5,688 nt of DNA from JAHJQQ01 sp032907525 (GCA_032907525.1 JAJJPM010000032.1:1-5688); one strand, 5' to 3'. Shown: positions 1-5,663, numbered from the stretch's first letter. Translations and numbers: made by a program. The notes: a model not told the origin generated them from the sequence alone.

Positions 1-4
1 CTAC

Positions 5-33
5 CTTGACTTTTCCACCCCCGGACCGCATGT
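5..33 (+). promoter_or_regulatory. possible sigma-32-like (heat shock) promoter of fmdB
   Basis: The sequence shows CTTGACT at 5-11, a 14-nt spacer, and CCGCATGT at 26-33. The known heat-shock sigma factor consensus is about CTTGAAA, a spacer of 12-15 nt, then CCCCATNT, so the downstream box differs at one position and CTTGA is intact. Read instead as a sigma-70 site, TTGACT at 6-11 is a fair -35 box, but the -10 at 17-nt spacing (CATGTT) is weak. The start codon of the zinc ribbon gene lies about 60 nt further on. This rests on motif likeness only. Confidence 0.3.
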
Positions 34-96
34 TTCGCGCCAGAACCGGCAAAGGGCCCGTCCTATGCCGAACGACTTCGATCCGAGGGTGACGTC

Positions 97-378
97 ATGC
101 CGATCTACGAATACCGCTGTGGCAGCTGCGGCCACGAACTGGAGTCTTTGCAGAAACTCAGCGACCCGCCCCTGACGGACTGCCCGGAATGCGGCAAGTC
201 CTCGTTGCAGAAGCAGATTTCGGCAGCCGGCTTCCGCCTGTCCGGTGGCGGCTGGTACGAGACCGATTTCAAGTCCGGGAACAAGCGCAACGTCGCCGAG
301 AAGGACAGCGGCGGCGCCGCGACGACTTCCTCCGGTGGGCACAGCTGCGGCACGGGGGGCTGCGGGGCCTGTTCGTGA
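97..378 (+). CDS. FmdB-family zinc ribbon protein (93 aa)
   Basis: This is a small protein of the FmdB / CxxC-CxxC putative regulatory family, which often lies just upstream of aspS in Gammaproteobacteria. It starts MPIYEYRCGSCGHELE, the family hallmark. Two cysteine pairs, C8-C11 (CGSC) and C29-C32 (CPEC), should bind one zinc ion as a small ribbon. Residues 40-60 contain the usual GFRLSGGGWYETDF stretch. After residue 65 the chain is low-complexity (Gly, Ala, Ser, Thr), and it ends in a Cys-rich tail (HSCGTGGCGACS, C84, C89, C92) that may bind metal as well. The ATG follows a good GAGGG Shine-Dalgarno at 85-89 with a 7-nt spacer. The family's molecular function is poorly defined; the old link to amidase regulation comes from the methylotroph FmdB name and should not be taken as the role here. 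There is no signal peptide or membrane segment, so it is probably cytoplasmic. Confidence 0.9.
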   Translation: MPIYEYRCGSCGHELESLQKLSDPPLTDCPECGKSSLQKQISAAGFRLSGGGWYETDFKSGNKRNVAEKDSGGAATTSSGGHSCGTGGCGACS

Positions 379-383
379 AAATC

Positions 384-472
384 AGGTGCTAGGGGCGAGG
401 TTCTAGAGCCGAGGGAAAAGCGGCGCTGACGCTTTTCCCTCTTTTCCCCCTAGACCCTAGAACCTAGAACCT
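384..472. repeat. heptamer-repeat palindromic element, copy 1
   Basis: The right arm at 447-472 is a run of a 7-nt unit (CTAGAAC, one unit degenerate as CTAGACC). The left arm at 384-406 carries the complementary heptamers (AGGTGCTAGG, then GAGGTTCTAG) and matches the inverted right arm at about 18 of 23 positions. Nested inside is a perfect 12-bp stem, 411-422 with 430-441. A homologous copy lies at 5565-5657: the right arms agree at 25 of 26 positions, and both copies share GCCGAGG(G)AAAAG directly after the left arm. It lies wholly between fmdB and aspS. The two matched copies show that it is a dispersed element, but its origin is unknown to me. Confidence 0.85.
411..445 (+). terminator. 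hairpin with short T tract downstream of fmdB
   Basis: GAGGGAAAAGCG at 411-422 pairs perfectly with CGCTTTTCCCTC at 430-441 around a 7-nt loop. TTTT at 442-445 follows directly and is then interrupted by CCCCC. The shape fits a modest intrinsic terminator 33 nt after the fmdB stop. However, it also forms the core of the heptamer-repeat element, and the stem is only moderately GC-rich with four T residues, so termination may be partial or absent. No convincing aspS promoter is visible downstream, which argues for some read-through. Confidence 0.4.
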
Positions 473-541
473 CATCCCTCCTTTCTGTACCATTCCCCAC
501 CTTTCATTTCCCGATCGCGCGCCCGGAGGGCAGTCACGGCC

Positions 542-2326
542 ATGAGTTCCCTGCGTACCCATTACTGTGGGCAGCTGAACGCGTCCCATGTCGACCAGGA
601 CATCAGCATCTGCGGCTGGGTGCACCGCCGGCGCGACCATGGCGGCGTGATCTTCATCGACCTGCGCGACCGCGAGGGCCTGGTGCAGGTGGTGTTCGAC
701 CCGGATGCCCCGGATTCCTTCCAGGTCGCCGAGCGCGTGCGCAGCGAGTACGTGCTCCAGGTGCGCGGCAAGGTCCGTCGCCGTCCGGCCGGCACCGAGA
801 ACCCGAACATGCCCACCGGTGAGATCGAGATCCTCGGCAAGGAACTGGTCATCCTCAACACCGCCGAGACGCCGCCGTTCCAGATCGACGAGGACGAGAT
901 CGGCGAGGAGCTGCGCCTGCACTACCGCTACATCGATCTGCGCCGGCCGGTGATGCAGGAGCGCATCCGGCTGCGCGCGCGCATCGCCCGCCAGCTGCGC
1001 CGCTTCCTCGACGACCGCGGCTTCCTGGACATCGAGACGCCCATCCTCACCAAGACCACGCCGGAAGGTGCGCGCGATTATCTGGTGCCGAGCCGCACCC
1101 ATCCGGGCGAGTTCTTCGCGCTGCCGCAGTCGCCGCAGCTGTTCAAGCAGCTGCTGATGATGAGCGGCATGGACCGCTACTATCAGATCGTGCGCTGCTT
1201 CCGCGACGAGGACCTGCGCGCCGACCGCCAGCCCGAGTTCACCCAGCTCGACATCGAGACCTCGTTCCTGAACGAGGACGAGATCATGGGCATCGTGGAG
1301 GACATGATGCGCGGGCTGTTCAAGGACGTGCTGAACATCGACCTGCCGAACCCGTTCCCGCGCATGACCTACGCCGAGGCGATGCGCCGCTTCGGCGTCG
1401 ACAAGCCCGATCTGCGCATCCCGCTGGAGCTGGTCGATGTCGGCGATCTGATGCGCGACGTGGATTTCAAGGTGTTCTCCGCGCCGGCCATCGATCCCAA
1501 GGGCCGCGTCGCCGCGCTGCGCCTGCCCCAGGGCGGTGCGCTGTCGCGCAAGGAGATCGACGACTATACCCAGTACGTCTCGCGCTACGGCGCCAAGGGC
1601 CTGGCCTATATCAAGGTCAACGACGCGACCAAGGGCCGCGACGGCCTGCAGTCGCCGATCCTCAAGTTCCTGCCCGACAGCGCCATCGACGGCATCCTGG
1701 AACGCACCAGGGCCGCCGACGGCGACCTGATATTCTTCGGCGCCGACAAGGCCAAGATCGTCAACGAATCGCTGGGTGCGCTGCGCATCAGGCTCGGCCA
1801 CGACCGCGGCATGCTGATCAGCGCCTGGGAACCGCTGTGGGTGGTGGATTTTCCCATGTTCGAGTGGGACGAGGGCGAGAACCGCTGGATGGCCCTGCAC
1901 CATCCGTTCACCGCACCGAATATCGACGACGCGCAGGCGCTGTGCGACAACCCCGGCGAGGCGCTGTCGCGGGCTTACGACATGGTGCTCAACGGCACCG
2001 AGGTCGGCGGCGGATCGGTGCGTATCCATAGCGAGGCGATGCAGGAGGCGGTGTTCGACCTGCTCGGCATCGGCCACGACGAGGCGCGCGCGAAGTTCGG
2101 CTTTCTGCTCGACGCGCTCAAGTACGGCTGCCCGCCGCACGGCGGCATCGCCTTCGGCCTCGACCGCCTGGTGATGCTCATGGCCGGCGCGCATTCCATC
2201 CGCGACGTCATGGCCTTCCCCAAGACCCAGACCGCCGCCTGCCCCCTCACCGACGCCCCGTCGCCGGCCGACGACAAGCAACTGCGCGAACTCGGCATAC
2301 GCCTGCGGGCGAAGGCGGCGGAGTAG
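542..2326 (+). CDS. aspS: aspartyl-tRNA synthetase (594 aa), probably non-discriminating
   Basis: This class IIb synthetase charges tRNA with aspartate using ATP in the cytoplasm. The full bacterial length is present (E. coli has 590 aa). The N-terminal OB-fold anticodon-binding domain spans about residues 1-115 (GWVHRRRDHGGVIFIDLRDREG). Motif 1 and the flipping loop lie at 161-185 (FLDIETPILTKTTPEGARDY), the aspartate-site QSPQLFKQ at 196-203, and motif 2 at 220-237 (FRDEDLRADRQPEFTQLD). A bacterial GAD insertion domain sits near 300-410, and motif 3 (GIAFGLDRL) ends at 543. The ATG follows GGAGGG at 525-530 with an 11-nt spacer, and MSSLRTHYCGQL aligns with known N-termini. His33 and Gly84 appear to match the pair that relaxes specificity in Pseudomonas-type enzymes. 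The protein may therefore also make Asp-tRNA(Asn) for GatCAB conversion; this part is inference from alignment by eye. Confidence 0.98.
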   Translation: MSSLRTHYCGQLNASHVDQDISICGWVHRRRDHGGVIFIDLRDREGLVQVVFDPDAPDSFQVAERVRSEYVLQVRGKVRRRPAGTENPNMPTGEIEILGKELVILNTAETPPFQIDEDEIGEELRLHYRYIDLRRPVMQERIRLRARIARQLRRFLDDRGFLDIETPILTKTTPEGARDYLVPSRTHPGEFFALPQSPQLFKQLLMMSGMDRYYQIVRCFRDEDLRADRQPEFTQLDIETSFLNEDEIMGIVEDMMRGLFKDVLNIDLPNPFPRMTYAEAMRRFGVDKPDLRIPLELVDVGDLMRDVDFKVFSAPAIDPKGRVAALRLPQGGALSRKEIDDYTQYVSRYGAKGLAYIKVNDATKGRDGLQSPILKFLPDSAIDGILERTRAADGDLIFFGADKAKIVNESLGALRIRLGHDRGMLISAWEPLWVVDFPMFEWDEGENRWMALHHPFTAPNIDDAQALCDNPGEALSRAYDMVLNGTEVGGGSVRIHSEAMQEAVFDLLGIGHDEARAKFGFLLDALKYGCPPHGGIAFGLDRLVMLMAGAHSIRDVMAFPKTQTAACPLTDAPSPADDKQLRELGIRLRAKAAE

Positions 2327-2340
2327 GGCAAAATCAAGAT

Positions 2341-2500
2341 CCTTGCCACGGAAAGCACGGACGAAAAATATTCATGGCCACGAAACCCACGAAATCCACG
2401 AAAATTGAATAGGGGGTTTACCAAAATACCTTTCGTGGATTTCGTGGATTTCGTGGCAAAAAAGATTTTGTCCGTGCTTTCCGTGTCTTCCGTGGCAAGG
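2341..2500. repeat. nested inverted repeat made of 9-nt units (CCACGGAAA / CCACGAAAT type)
   Basis: The inner arms 2377-2403 and 2431-2457 are 27 nt long, match at 26 of 27 positions as an inverted repeat, and each consists of three 9-nt units (CCACGAAAT type). They enclose a 27-nt spacer (2404-2430). The outer arms are CCTTGCCACGGA plus AAGCACGGAC on the left (2341-2362) and their complement on the right (ending at 2500). The right arm holds one extra 9-nt unit (TTCCGTGTC type). The element starts 14 nt after the aspS stop and ends 30 nt before nudB, filling most of the gap. Its transcript should fold into a long hairpin. I recall similar TTTCGTGG-rich repeats in unrelated bacteria, but their mobility mechanism is not known to me. 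Confidence 0.85.
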
Positions 2501-2530
2501 GGGCTGCCCGAGGCAAGGTGCGTTTAGGTC

Positions 2531-2998
2531 ATGACCGAGCGAACCTACAAACGTCCCGAGTCCGTGCTGGTGCTGGTGCACACCGTGGCCGGTGAGGTGC
2601 TGTTGTTGCGCCGCCGCGTACCGGACGGTTTCTGGCAGTCGGTGACCGGCAGTCTGGAGCGGGACGAGACGCCGGCGCAGGCCGCGCGGCGGGAACTGCG
2701 CGAGGAGACCGGTCTGGAGGTCGGCGACGCGGCGCTGGTCGACTGCCGCATCACCAACCGTTTCCCCATCCTGCCGGCCTGGCAGGGCCGCTACGCGGCG
2801 GACGTCACGCACAACACGGAGCATGTCTTCAGCCTGGCGTTGCCGACGCGGACGGCCGTCCGGCTCGATCCCCTCGAACACCTCGAATACCGCTGGCTGG
2901 GGCGCGAGGCGGCCCTGGCGTTGGCGAGCTCCCATACCGATCGCGCCGCCATCCTCGCCTGTGTGCCGGCCGGTGCGGCCGGGTTCCATACGCAATAA
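2531..2998 (+). CDS. nudB: dihydroneopterin triphosphate diphosphatase (Nudix, 155 aa)
   Basis: NudB removes pyrophosphate from 7,8-dihydroneopterin triphosphate, an early committed step of folate synthesis in the cytoplasm. The Nudix box is perfect: G40, E46, then REL-REETGL at 54-62, with E58 and E59 as metal ligands. NudB-specific matches to the E. coli enzyme include YKRPESVLVLV (6-16), FWQSVTGSLE (34-43), RYAADVTHNTEHVFSLALP (87-105) and EHLEYRWL (116-123). The length is close to the family norm of about 150 aa. The ATG has an AAGGTG at 2515-2520 at 10-nt spacing, while a second AGG at 2526-2528 is too close to be ideal. Its place between aspS and yebC matches enteric gene order and supports the specific call over a generic Nudix hydrolase. 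No own promoter is evident, so it is probably transcribed from upstream through the 160-nt palindromic element. Confidence 0.95.
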   Translation: MTERTYKRPESVLVLVHTVAGEVLLLRRRVPDGFWQSVTGSLERDETPAQAARRELREETGLEVGDAALVDCRITNRFPILPAWQGRYAADVTHNTEHVFSLALPTRTAVRLDPLEHLEYRWLGREAALALASSHTDRAAILACVPAGAAGFHTQ

Positions 2999-3070
2999 GT
3001 GATACAGCGATCCGGTACCGGGACCGGTATAGTGCCCTGCCCGGGGCCGCCGTCATCCGATCTCCGTCAC

Positions 3071-3106
3071 CGTTCCTAAAGAACGCGGGGATGTGGCCGA
3101 TCCCCG
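3071..3106 (+). other. two contiguous hairpins upstream of a terminator (candidate structured leader)
   Basis: Hairpin one is CGTTC (3071-3075) with GAACG (3081-3085) around a CTAAA loop. Hairpin two starts at the very next base: CGGGGAT (3086-3092) with ATCCCCG (3100-3106) around a 7-nt loop. A third hairpin with a T6 tract follows after two bases. GGGG at 3087-3090 could also pair with CCCC at 3111-3114 of the third stem, so mutually exclusive folds are possible. A TATAGT at 3028-3033 could be a -10 box for a leader of about 90 nt, but no good -35 is seen. No known riboswitch consensus was recognised. Confidence 0.4.
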
Positions 3107-3108
3107 GG

Positions 3109-3131
3109 TGCCCCGTACAGGGGCATTTTTT
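3109..3131 (+). terminator. intrinsic terminator between nudB and the fadL-like gene
   Basis: TGCCCC (3109-3114) pairs with GGGGCA (3120-3125) around the loop GTACA, followed directly by TTTTTT (3126-3131). This is the canonical form of a Rho-independent terminator on the + strand. It lies 111 nt after the nudB stop and 50 nt before the start of the fadL-like gene. It may end the nudB transcript, or act as an attenuator in the leader of the next gene; the sequence alone does not decide this. Confidence 0.75.
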
Positions 3132-3169
3132 CGCCGGGTGCGCACGGTACCCATGTAGTGGATTTTCTT

Positions 3170-3175
3170 GGAGAG
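3170..3175 (+). promoter_or_regulatory. ribosome binding site that fixes the fadL-like start at 3182
   Basis: GGAGAG lies 6 nt before the ATG at 3182. An alternative in-frame GTG at 3158 would place this site inside the coding sequence and add eight residues ahead of the signal peptide, so the ATG is preferred. Confidence 0.75.
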
Positions 3176-3181
3176 ATCGTG

Positions 3182-4624
3182 ATGAATCGCAATCCCGGCC
3201 GGCTGCCCGCCCTGTGCGCAGCCATGCTCCCGCTGTTGCCCGTTTCCGCCTATGCCACCAACGGCATGAACATGGAAGGTTACGGGCCCATCGCCTCCGC
3301 AATGGGCGGCGCCTCCCAGGCCTACGACAACGGTACGGCCGCCATGATGAACAACCCGGCCACCATCGGTCTGATGGGCGAGGGCGATCGTCTGGACCTG
3401 TTCTTCGGTTTCCTCGGTCCGGATGTCGAATCCGAGGCCATGGACATGAAGGACAAGTCGGACGGCACCGCCTACTACATGCCGGCGCTCGGCTACACCC
3501 GCAAGCGCGGGGACCTGACGGTGGGCATCGGCATGTACGGCCAGGGCGGCATGGGCACGGAATACGGCAGCACCGGCTTCATGAGCATGGGGGCCGGCCT
3601 GGAGAACCGCAGCGAGCTGAGCGTCGGCCGCGTCATCGCGCCGCTGAGCTTCAACGTCAGCGACAGGCTGACCGTCGGTGGCAGCGTGGATTTCGTGTGG
3701 GCCGGGCTGGACCTGCGCATGGCCATGTCGGAGGCCCAGTTCGGCGACCTCGCCGACCCGCGCCAGCAGACCCTGGGAACGGCCTCGGGGTCGCTGGTCG
3801 ATGCCTTCGGCGGCATGTACGAACCCTTCGGCGGCAGCGGCATCAGCCGGCTGGACTACGCCTATTTCGACTACAGCAACGGCAGCCGCTTCTCGGGCAA
3901 GGCCCGCGGTTACGGCGGTGCGGCCAAGCTCGGCGCGACCTACAAGGTCGGCGACCGCCTGACCCTGGGCGCCTCGTACCACTCCGAGACCCGGCTGGGC
4001 GACATGGAGACCGACGATGCGCAGATCCGCATGGCCGTGAACGCGAACTTCGGCGGCGGCTATCAGGACTACGACATCCCGGTGACCGGCAAGATCAGCG
4101 TCAAGGATTTCCAGTGGCCGTCCACCTGGGCGGTGGGCGCGGCCTTCCAGGCCACCGACCGGCTGCTGCTGGTGGGCGACATCAAGCGCATCAACTGGGC
4201 CGACACCATGCAGGATTTCCGCATGGTGTTCACGGCCGACGCGACGCAGGCCAACCCGCTGGCGACGGGCTTCGCCGGACTGGAGCTGGATTCCGCGCTG
4301 TTCCAGAGCTGGGAGGACCAGACGGTCTACCAGATCGGCGGCGCCTACCGGGTCGGCAAGCGGCTGACCCTGCGCGCGGGCTACAACTACGCCGAGAACC
4401 CCGTGCCGGACCAGTACCTGAACGCCCTGTTCCCGGCCATCGCCGAACACCACATCACGGCCGGTTTCGGCTATGGCTTCAACGCTGCGCAGACCATCGA
4501 CTTCTCGCTGCAGCACGCCCCCGAGGTGTCGGCGACCTATCCGGGCAACGGCTCGACCATCCCGGCGGTGACCTCGCGCCACTCCCAGACCAGCTTCCAG
4601 TTCATCTATTCGCACCGGTTTTAA
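3182..4624 (+). CDS. OmpP1/FadL/TodX-family outer-membrane transport protein (480 aa)
   Basis: This is a predicted 14-stranded beta-barrel for uptake of hydrophobic compounds such as long-chain fatty acids or aromatic hydrocarbons; the actual substrate is not readable from the sequence. Residues 1-25 form a signal peptide with a likely cut after VSAYA. The mature N-terminus TNGMNMEGYGPIASAMGGAS, followed by AYDNGTAAMMNNPATIGLM, is the family's plug region with its conserved NPA motif (58-60). Alternating aromatic and polar strands follow to the end, and the chain stops in a C-terminal Phe (FIYSHRF), the usual Bam recognition signal. At 480 aa it is slightly longer than E. coli FadL (446). The TNGMN...GYGP form resembles the hydrocarbon-type subgroup more than enteric FadL. 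It splits nudB from yebC, has its own strong ribosome site, and is flanked by a terminator and hairpin or REP repeats, so it is probably an independent unit inserted in the cluster. Confidence 0.92.
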   Translation: MNRNPGRLPALCAAMLPLLPVSAYATNGMNMEGYGPIASAMGGASQAYDNGTAAMMNNPATIGLMGEGDRLDLFFGFLGPDVESEAMDMKDKSDGTAYYMPALGYTRKRGDLTVGIGMYGQGGMGTEYGSTGFMSMGAGLENRSELSVGRVIAPLSFNVSDRLTVGGSVDFVWAGLDLRMAMSEAQFGDLADPRQQTLGTASGSLVDAFGGMYEPFGGSGISRLDYAYFDYSNGSRFSGKARGYGGAAKLGATYKVGDRLTLGASYHSETRLGDMETDDAQIRMAVNANFGGGYQDYDIPVTGKISVKDFQWPSTWAVGAAFQATDRLLLVGDIKRINWADTMQDFRMVFTADATQANPLATGFAGLELDSALFQSWEDQTVYQIGGAYRVGKRLTLRAGYNYAENPVPDQYLNALFPAIAEHHITAGFGYGFNAAQTIDFSLQHAPEVSATYPGNGSTIPAVTSRHSQTSFQFIYSHRF

Positions 4625-4659
4625 TACGCCTGCTCGGACAAGTCCTGCGCAGGCTGACT

Positions 4660-4689
4660 GCAAGGGGGAGATTCCGCTCTCCCCCTTGC
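4660..4689 (+). terminator. strong 12-bp hairpin downstream of the fadL-like gene
   Basis: GCAAGGGGGAGA (4660-4671) pairs perfectly with TCTCCCCCTTGC (4678-4689) around a 6-nt loop, starting 35 nt after the stop codon. No T tract follows (GCGACCCCC), so it does not meet the usual intrinsic terminator pattern. It may instead protect the 3' end of the message or assist termination. Confidence 0.45.
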
Positions 4690-4702
4690 GACCCCCATCG
4701 TT

Positions 4703-4729
4703 GGGATACTGCCGCGGTGGGGCAGTCCC
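4703..4729. repeat. bulged hairpin next to the REP-like element
   Basis: GGGA-TA-CTGCC (4703-4713) pairs with GGCAGTCCC (4721-4729) as nine base pairs with a TA bulge and a 7-nt loop. It abuts the REP-like repeat on its left and may belong to the same composite element. There is no T tract. Confidence 0.4.
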
Positions 4730-4777
4730 GTAGGTCGGGGTGGGCGCAGCGACCCCCAATCTACATTCGCCCTACGG
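4728..4777. repeat. REP-like palindromic element (GTAG type)
   Basis: The element has perfect 7-nt inverted ends, CCGTAGG (4728-4734) and CCTACGG (4771-4777). Inside, GTAG at 4730-4733 is followed by GTCGGGGTGGGCGCAGCGAC, in which GGGGT (4737-4741) pairs with ACCCC (4752-4756). A GTAG head followed by a GC-rich stem-loop is the known layout of REP sequences mobilised by RAYT (TnpA-REP) proteins, and the GTAGGTCGGG type is common in gammaproteobacterial intergenic DNA. Only one copy is visible here and no RAYT gene is in the window. It lies directly upstream of the yebC promoter. Confidence 0.6.
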
Positions 4778-4782
4778 CCCGA

Positions 4783-4791
4783 TGCTAGAAT
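4783..4791 (+). promoter_or_regulatory. extended -10 promoter of yebC
   Basis: TGCTAGAAT matches the extended -10 form TGnTATAAT with one change. No good -35 box lies 17 nt upstream (ACATTC), as is usual for extended -10 promoters. The predicted transcript would start near 4798, about 26 nt before the yebC ATG, which itself has GAGG at 4815-4818 with a 5-nt spacer. A promoter here lets yebC and ruvC be expressed independently of the inserted fadL-like gene. Confidence 0.5.
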
Positions 4792-4823
4792 CCGTCCCGT
4801 TCTGAACAGCGGACGAGGCAGTC

Positions 4824-5573
4824 ATGGCAGGTCACAGCAAATGGGCGAACATCCAGCATCGCAAGAACGCCCAGGACGCCAAGCGCGGCAAGATCTTCAC
4901 CAAGCTGATCCGTGAGATCACCGTCGCCGCGCGCAACGGCGATCCCAACCCCGCGGCCAACCCGCGCCTGCGCCTGGCCGTGGACCGCGCGCTCGACGCC
5001 AACATGACCAAGGACACCATCGAGCGCGCCATCAAGCGCGGCGCCGGGGCGATGGAGGGCGAGAACTACGAAGAGATCCGCTACGAGGGCTACGGCCCCG
5101 GCGGTGCCGCGGTCATGGTCGACTGCATGACCGACAACCGCAACCGCACCGCCTCCGAGGTGCGTCACGCCTTCGCCAAGTACGGCGGCAATCTCGGCAC
5201 CGACGGCTCGGTGGCCTATCTGTTCACCAAACTCGGCGTGCTGAGCTATCCGGCCGGCAGCGACGAGGACCGGATCATGGAGGCGGCGCTGGAGGCCGGC
5301 GCCCAGGATGTCGTGACCAACGACGACGGCTCCGTCGACGTGCTCACCGATCCGGCCGAATTCAGCCAGGTCAAGGAGGCGATGACCGCTGCGGGGCTGG
5401 CGCCCGAGCAGGCCGAGGTGACCATGCGCCCGGGCACCAGCGCCGTGCTCGATGCCGAGGCCGCCGCGTCGATGGTCAAGCTGCTGGAGGCGCTCGAGGA
5501 TCTGGACGACGTCCAGCAGGTCTATTCCAACGCGGATATTTCCGAGGAAATACTGGCACAGTTGAGGTTCTAG
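4824..5573 (+). CDS. yebC: YebC/PmpR/TACO1-family protein (249 aa)
   Basis: The protein opens with the family signature MAGHSKWANIQHRKNAQDAKRGKIFTK (in two overlapping parts, residues 1-16 and 11-27), and carries YEEIRYEGYGPGGAAVMVD (82-100), then TDNRNRTASEVRHAF and KYGGNLGTDGSVAYLF. All three domains of the family are present at the normal length of about 246-250 aa. The family was first described as a DNA-binding regulator (PmpR in Pseudomonas, quorum sensing). More recent work ties bacterial YebC and mitochondrial TACO1 to translation of proline-rich stretches that stall ribosomes, so it is probably a cytoplasmic translation factor. The order yebC-ruvC is widely conserved. An oddity is the C-terminus, ...EEILAQLRF: the last two codons and the TAG stop fall inside the left arm of a heptamer-repeat element, so the present end of the protein is partly set by that repeat. 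Confidence 0.97.
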   Translation: MAGHSKWANIQHRKNAQDAKRGKIFTKLIREITVAARNGDPNPAANPRLRLAVDRALDANMTKDTIERAIKRGAGAMEGENYEEIRYEGYGPGGAAVMVDCMTDNRNRTASEVRHAFAKYGGNLGTDGSVAYLFTKLGVLSYPAGSDEDRIMEAALEAGAQDVVTNDDGSVDVLTDPAEFSQVKEAMTAAGLAPEQAEVTMRPGTSAVLDAEAAASMVKLLEALEDLDDVQQVYSNADISEEILAQLRF

Positions 5574-5657
5574 GCTCTAGGTGCTAGGGCCGAGGAAAAG
5601 CCCTGTCGGGATGGAAGACGCGTGATACGATCCCCTAGAACCTAGAACCTAGAACCT
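5565..5657. repeat. heptamer-repeat palindromic element, copy 2
   Basis: The left arm 5565-5589 and right arm 5633-5657 pair at 23 of 25 positions, each being three units of a 7-nt repeat (AGGTTCT in one direction, CTAGAAC in the other). The unpaired middle is 5590-5632 and begins with GCCGAGGAAAAG, also found in copy 1. Unlike copy 1, it has no long internal hairpin. The element overlaps the last codons and stop of yebC and ends 6 nt before the ruvC ATG, filling the whole 90-nt gap. Confidence 0.85.
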
Positions 5658-5663
5658 GAATTT

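Noticed and set aside
465..493. aspS promoter using TAGAAC as -35 and TACCAT as -10
   Set aside because: The spacing is 17 nt, but both boxes match the consensus poorly; not enough to call.
464..2281. 605-aa open frame on the - strand opposite aspS
   Set aside because: It is an antisense shadow typical of high-GC DNA. The composition is low-complexity (Arg, Ala, Val, His, Gln), no family is recognisable, and aspS on the other strand is unambiguous.
2341..2500. CRISPR-like reading of the short direct repeats (also at 384-472 and 5565-5657)
   Set aside because: Units are 7 or 9 nt without spacers and are arranged as inverted arms, with no cas genes nearby.
2372..2995. 207-aa - strand frame ending in repeated HEIHE and SWISW peptides
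   Set aside because: The repeated peptides are only a translation of the 9-nt intergenic repeat, and the rest is antisense to nudB. Such frames are a common source of false hypothetical proteins.
3001..3131. Known riboswitch (c-di-GMP, SAM, fluoride, guanidine, TPP) ahead of the fadL-like gene
   Set aside because: None of the conserved core sequences of these classes could be found; only the stems are present.
3158..3181. Earlier GTG start for the fadL-like gene
   Set aside because: It would add eight residues before a signal peptide that is complete from the ATG at 3182, and it would bury the good GGAGAG site.
3053..4759. 568-aa - strand frame and 565-aa + strand frame (3091-4788) over the fadL-like gene
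   Set aside because: Both are shadows of the porin gene, with Arg/Gly/His-rich content and no domain, and they run through the terminator and hairpins.
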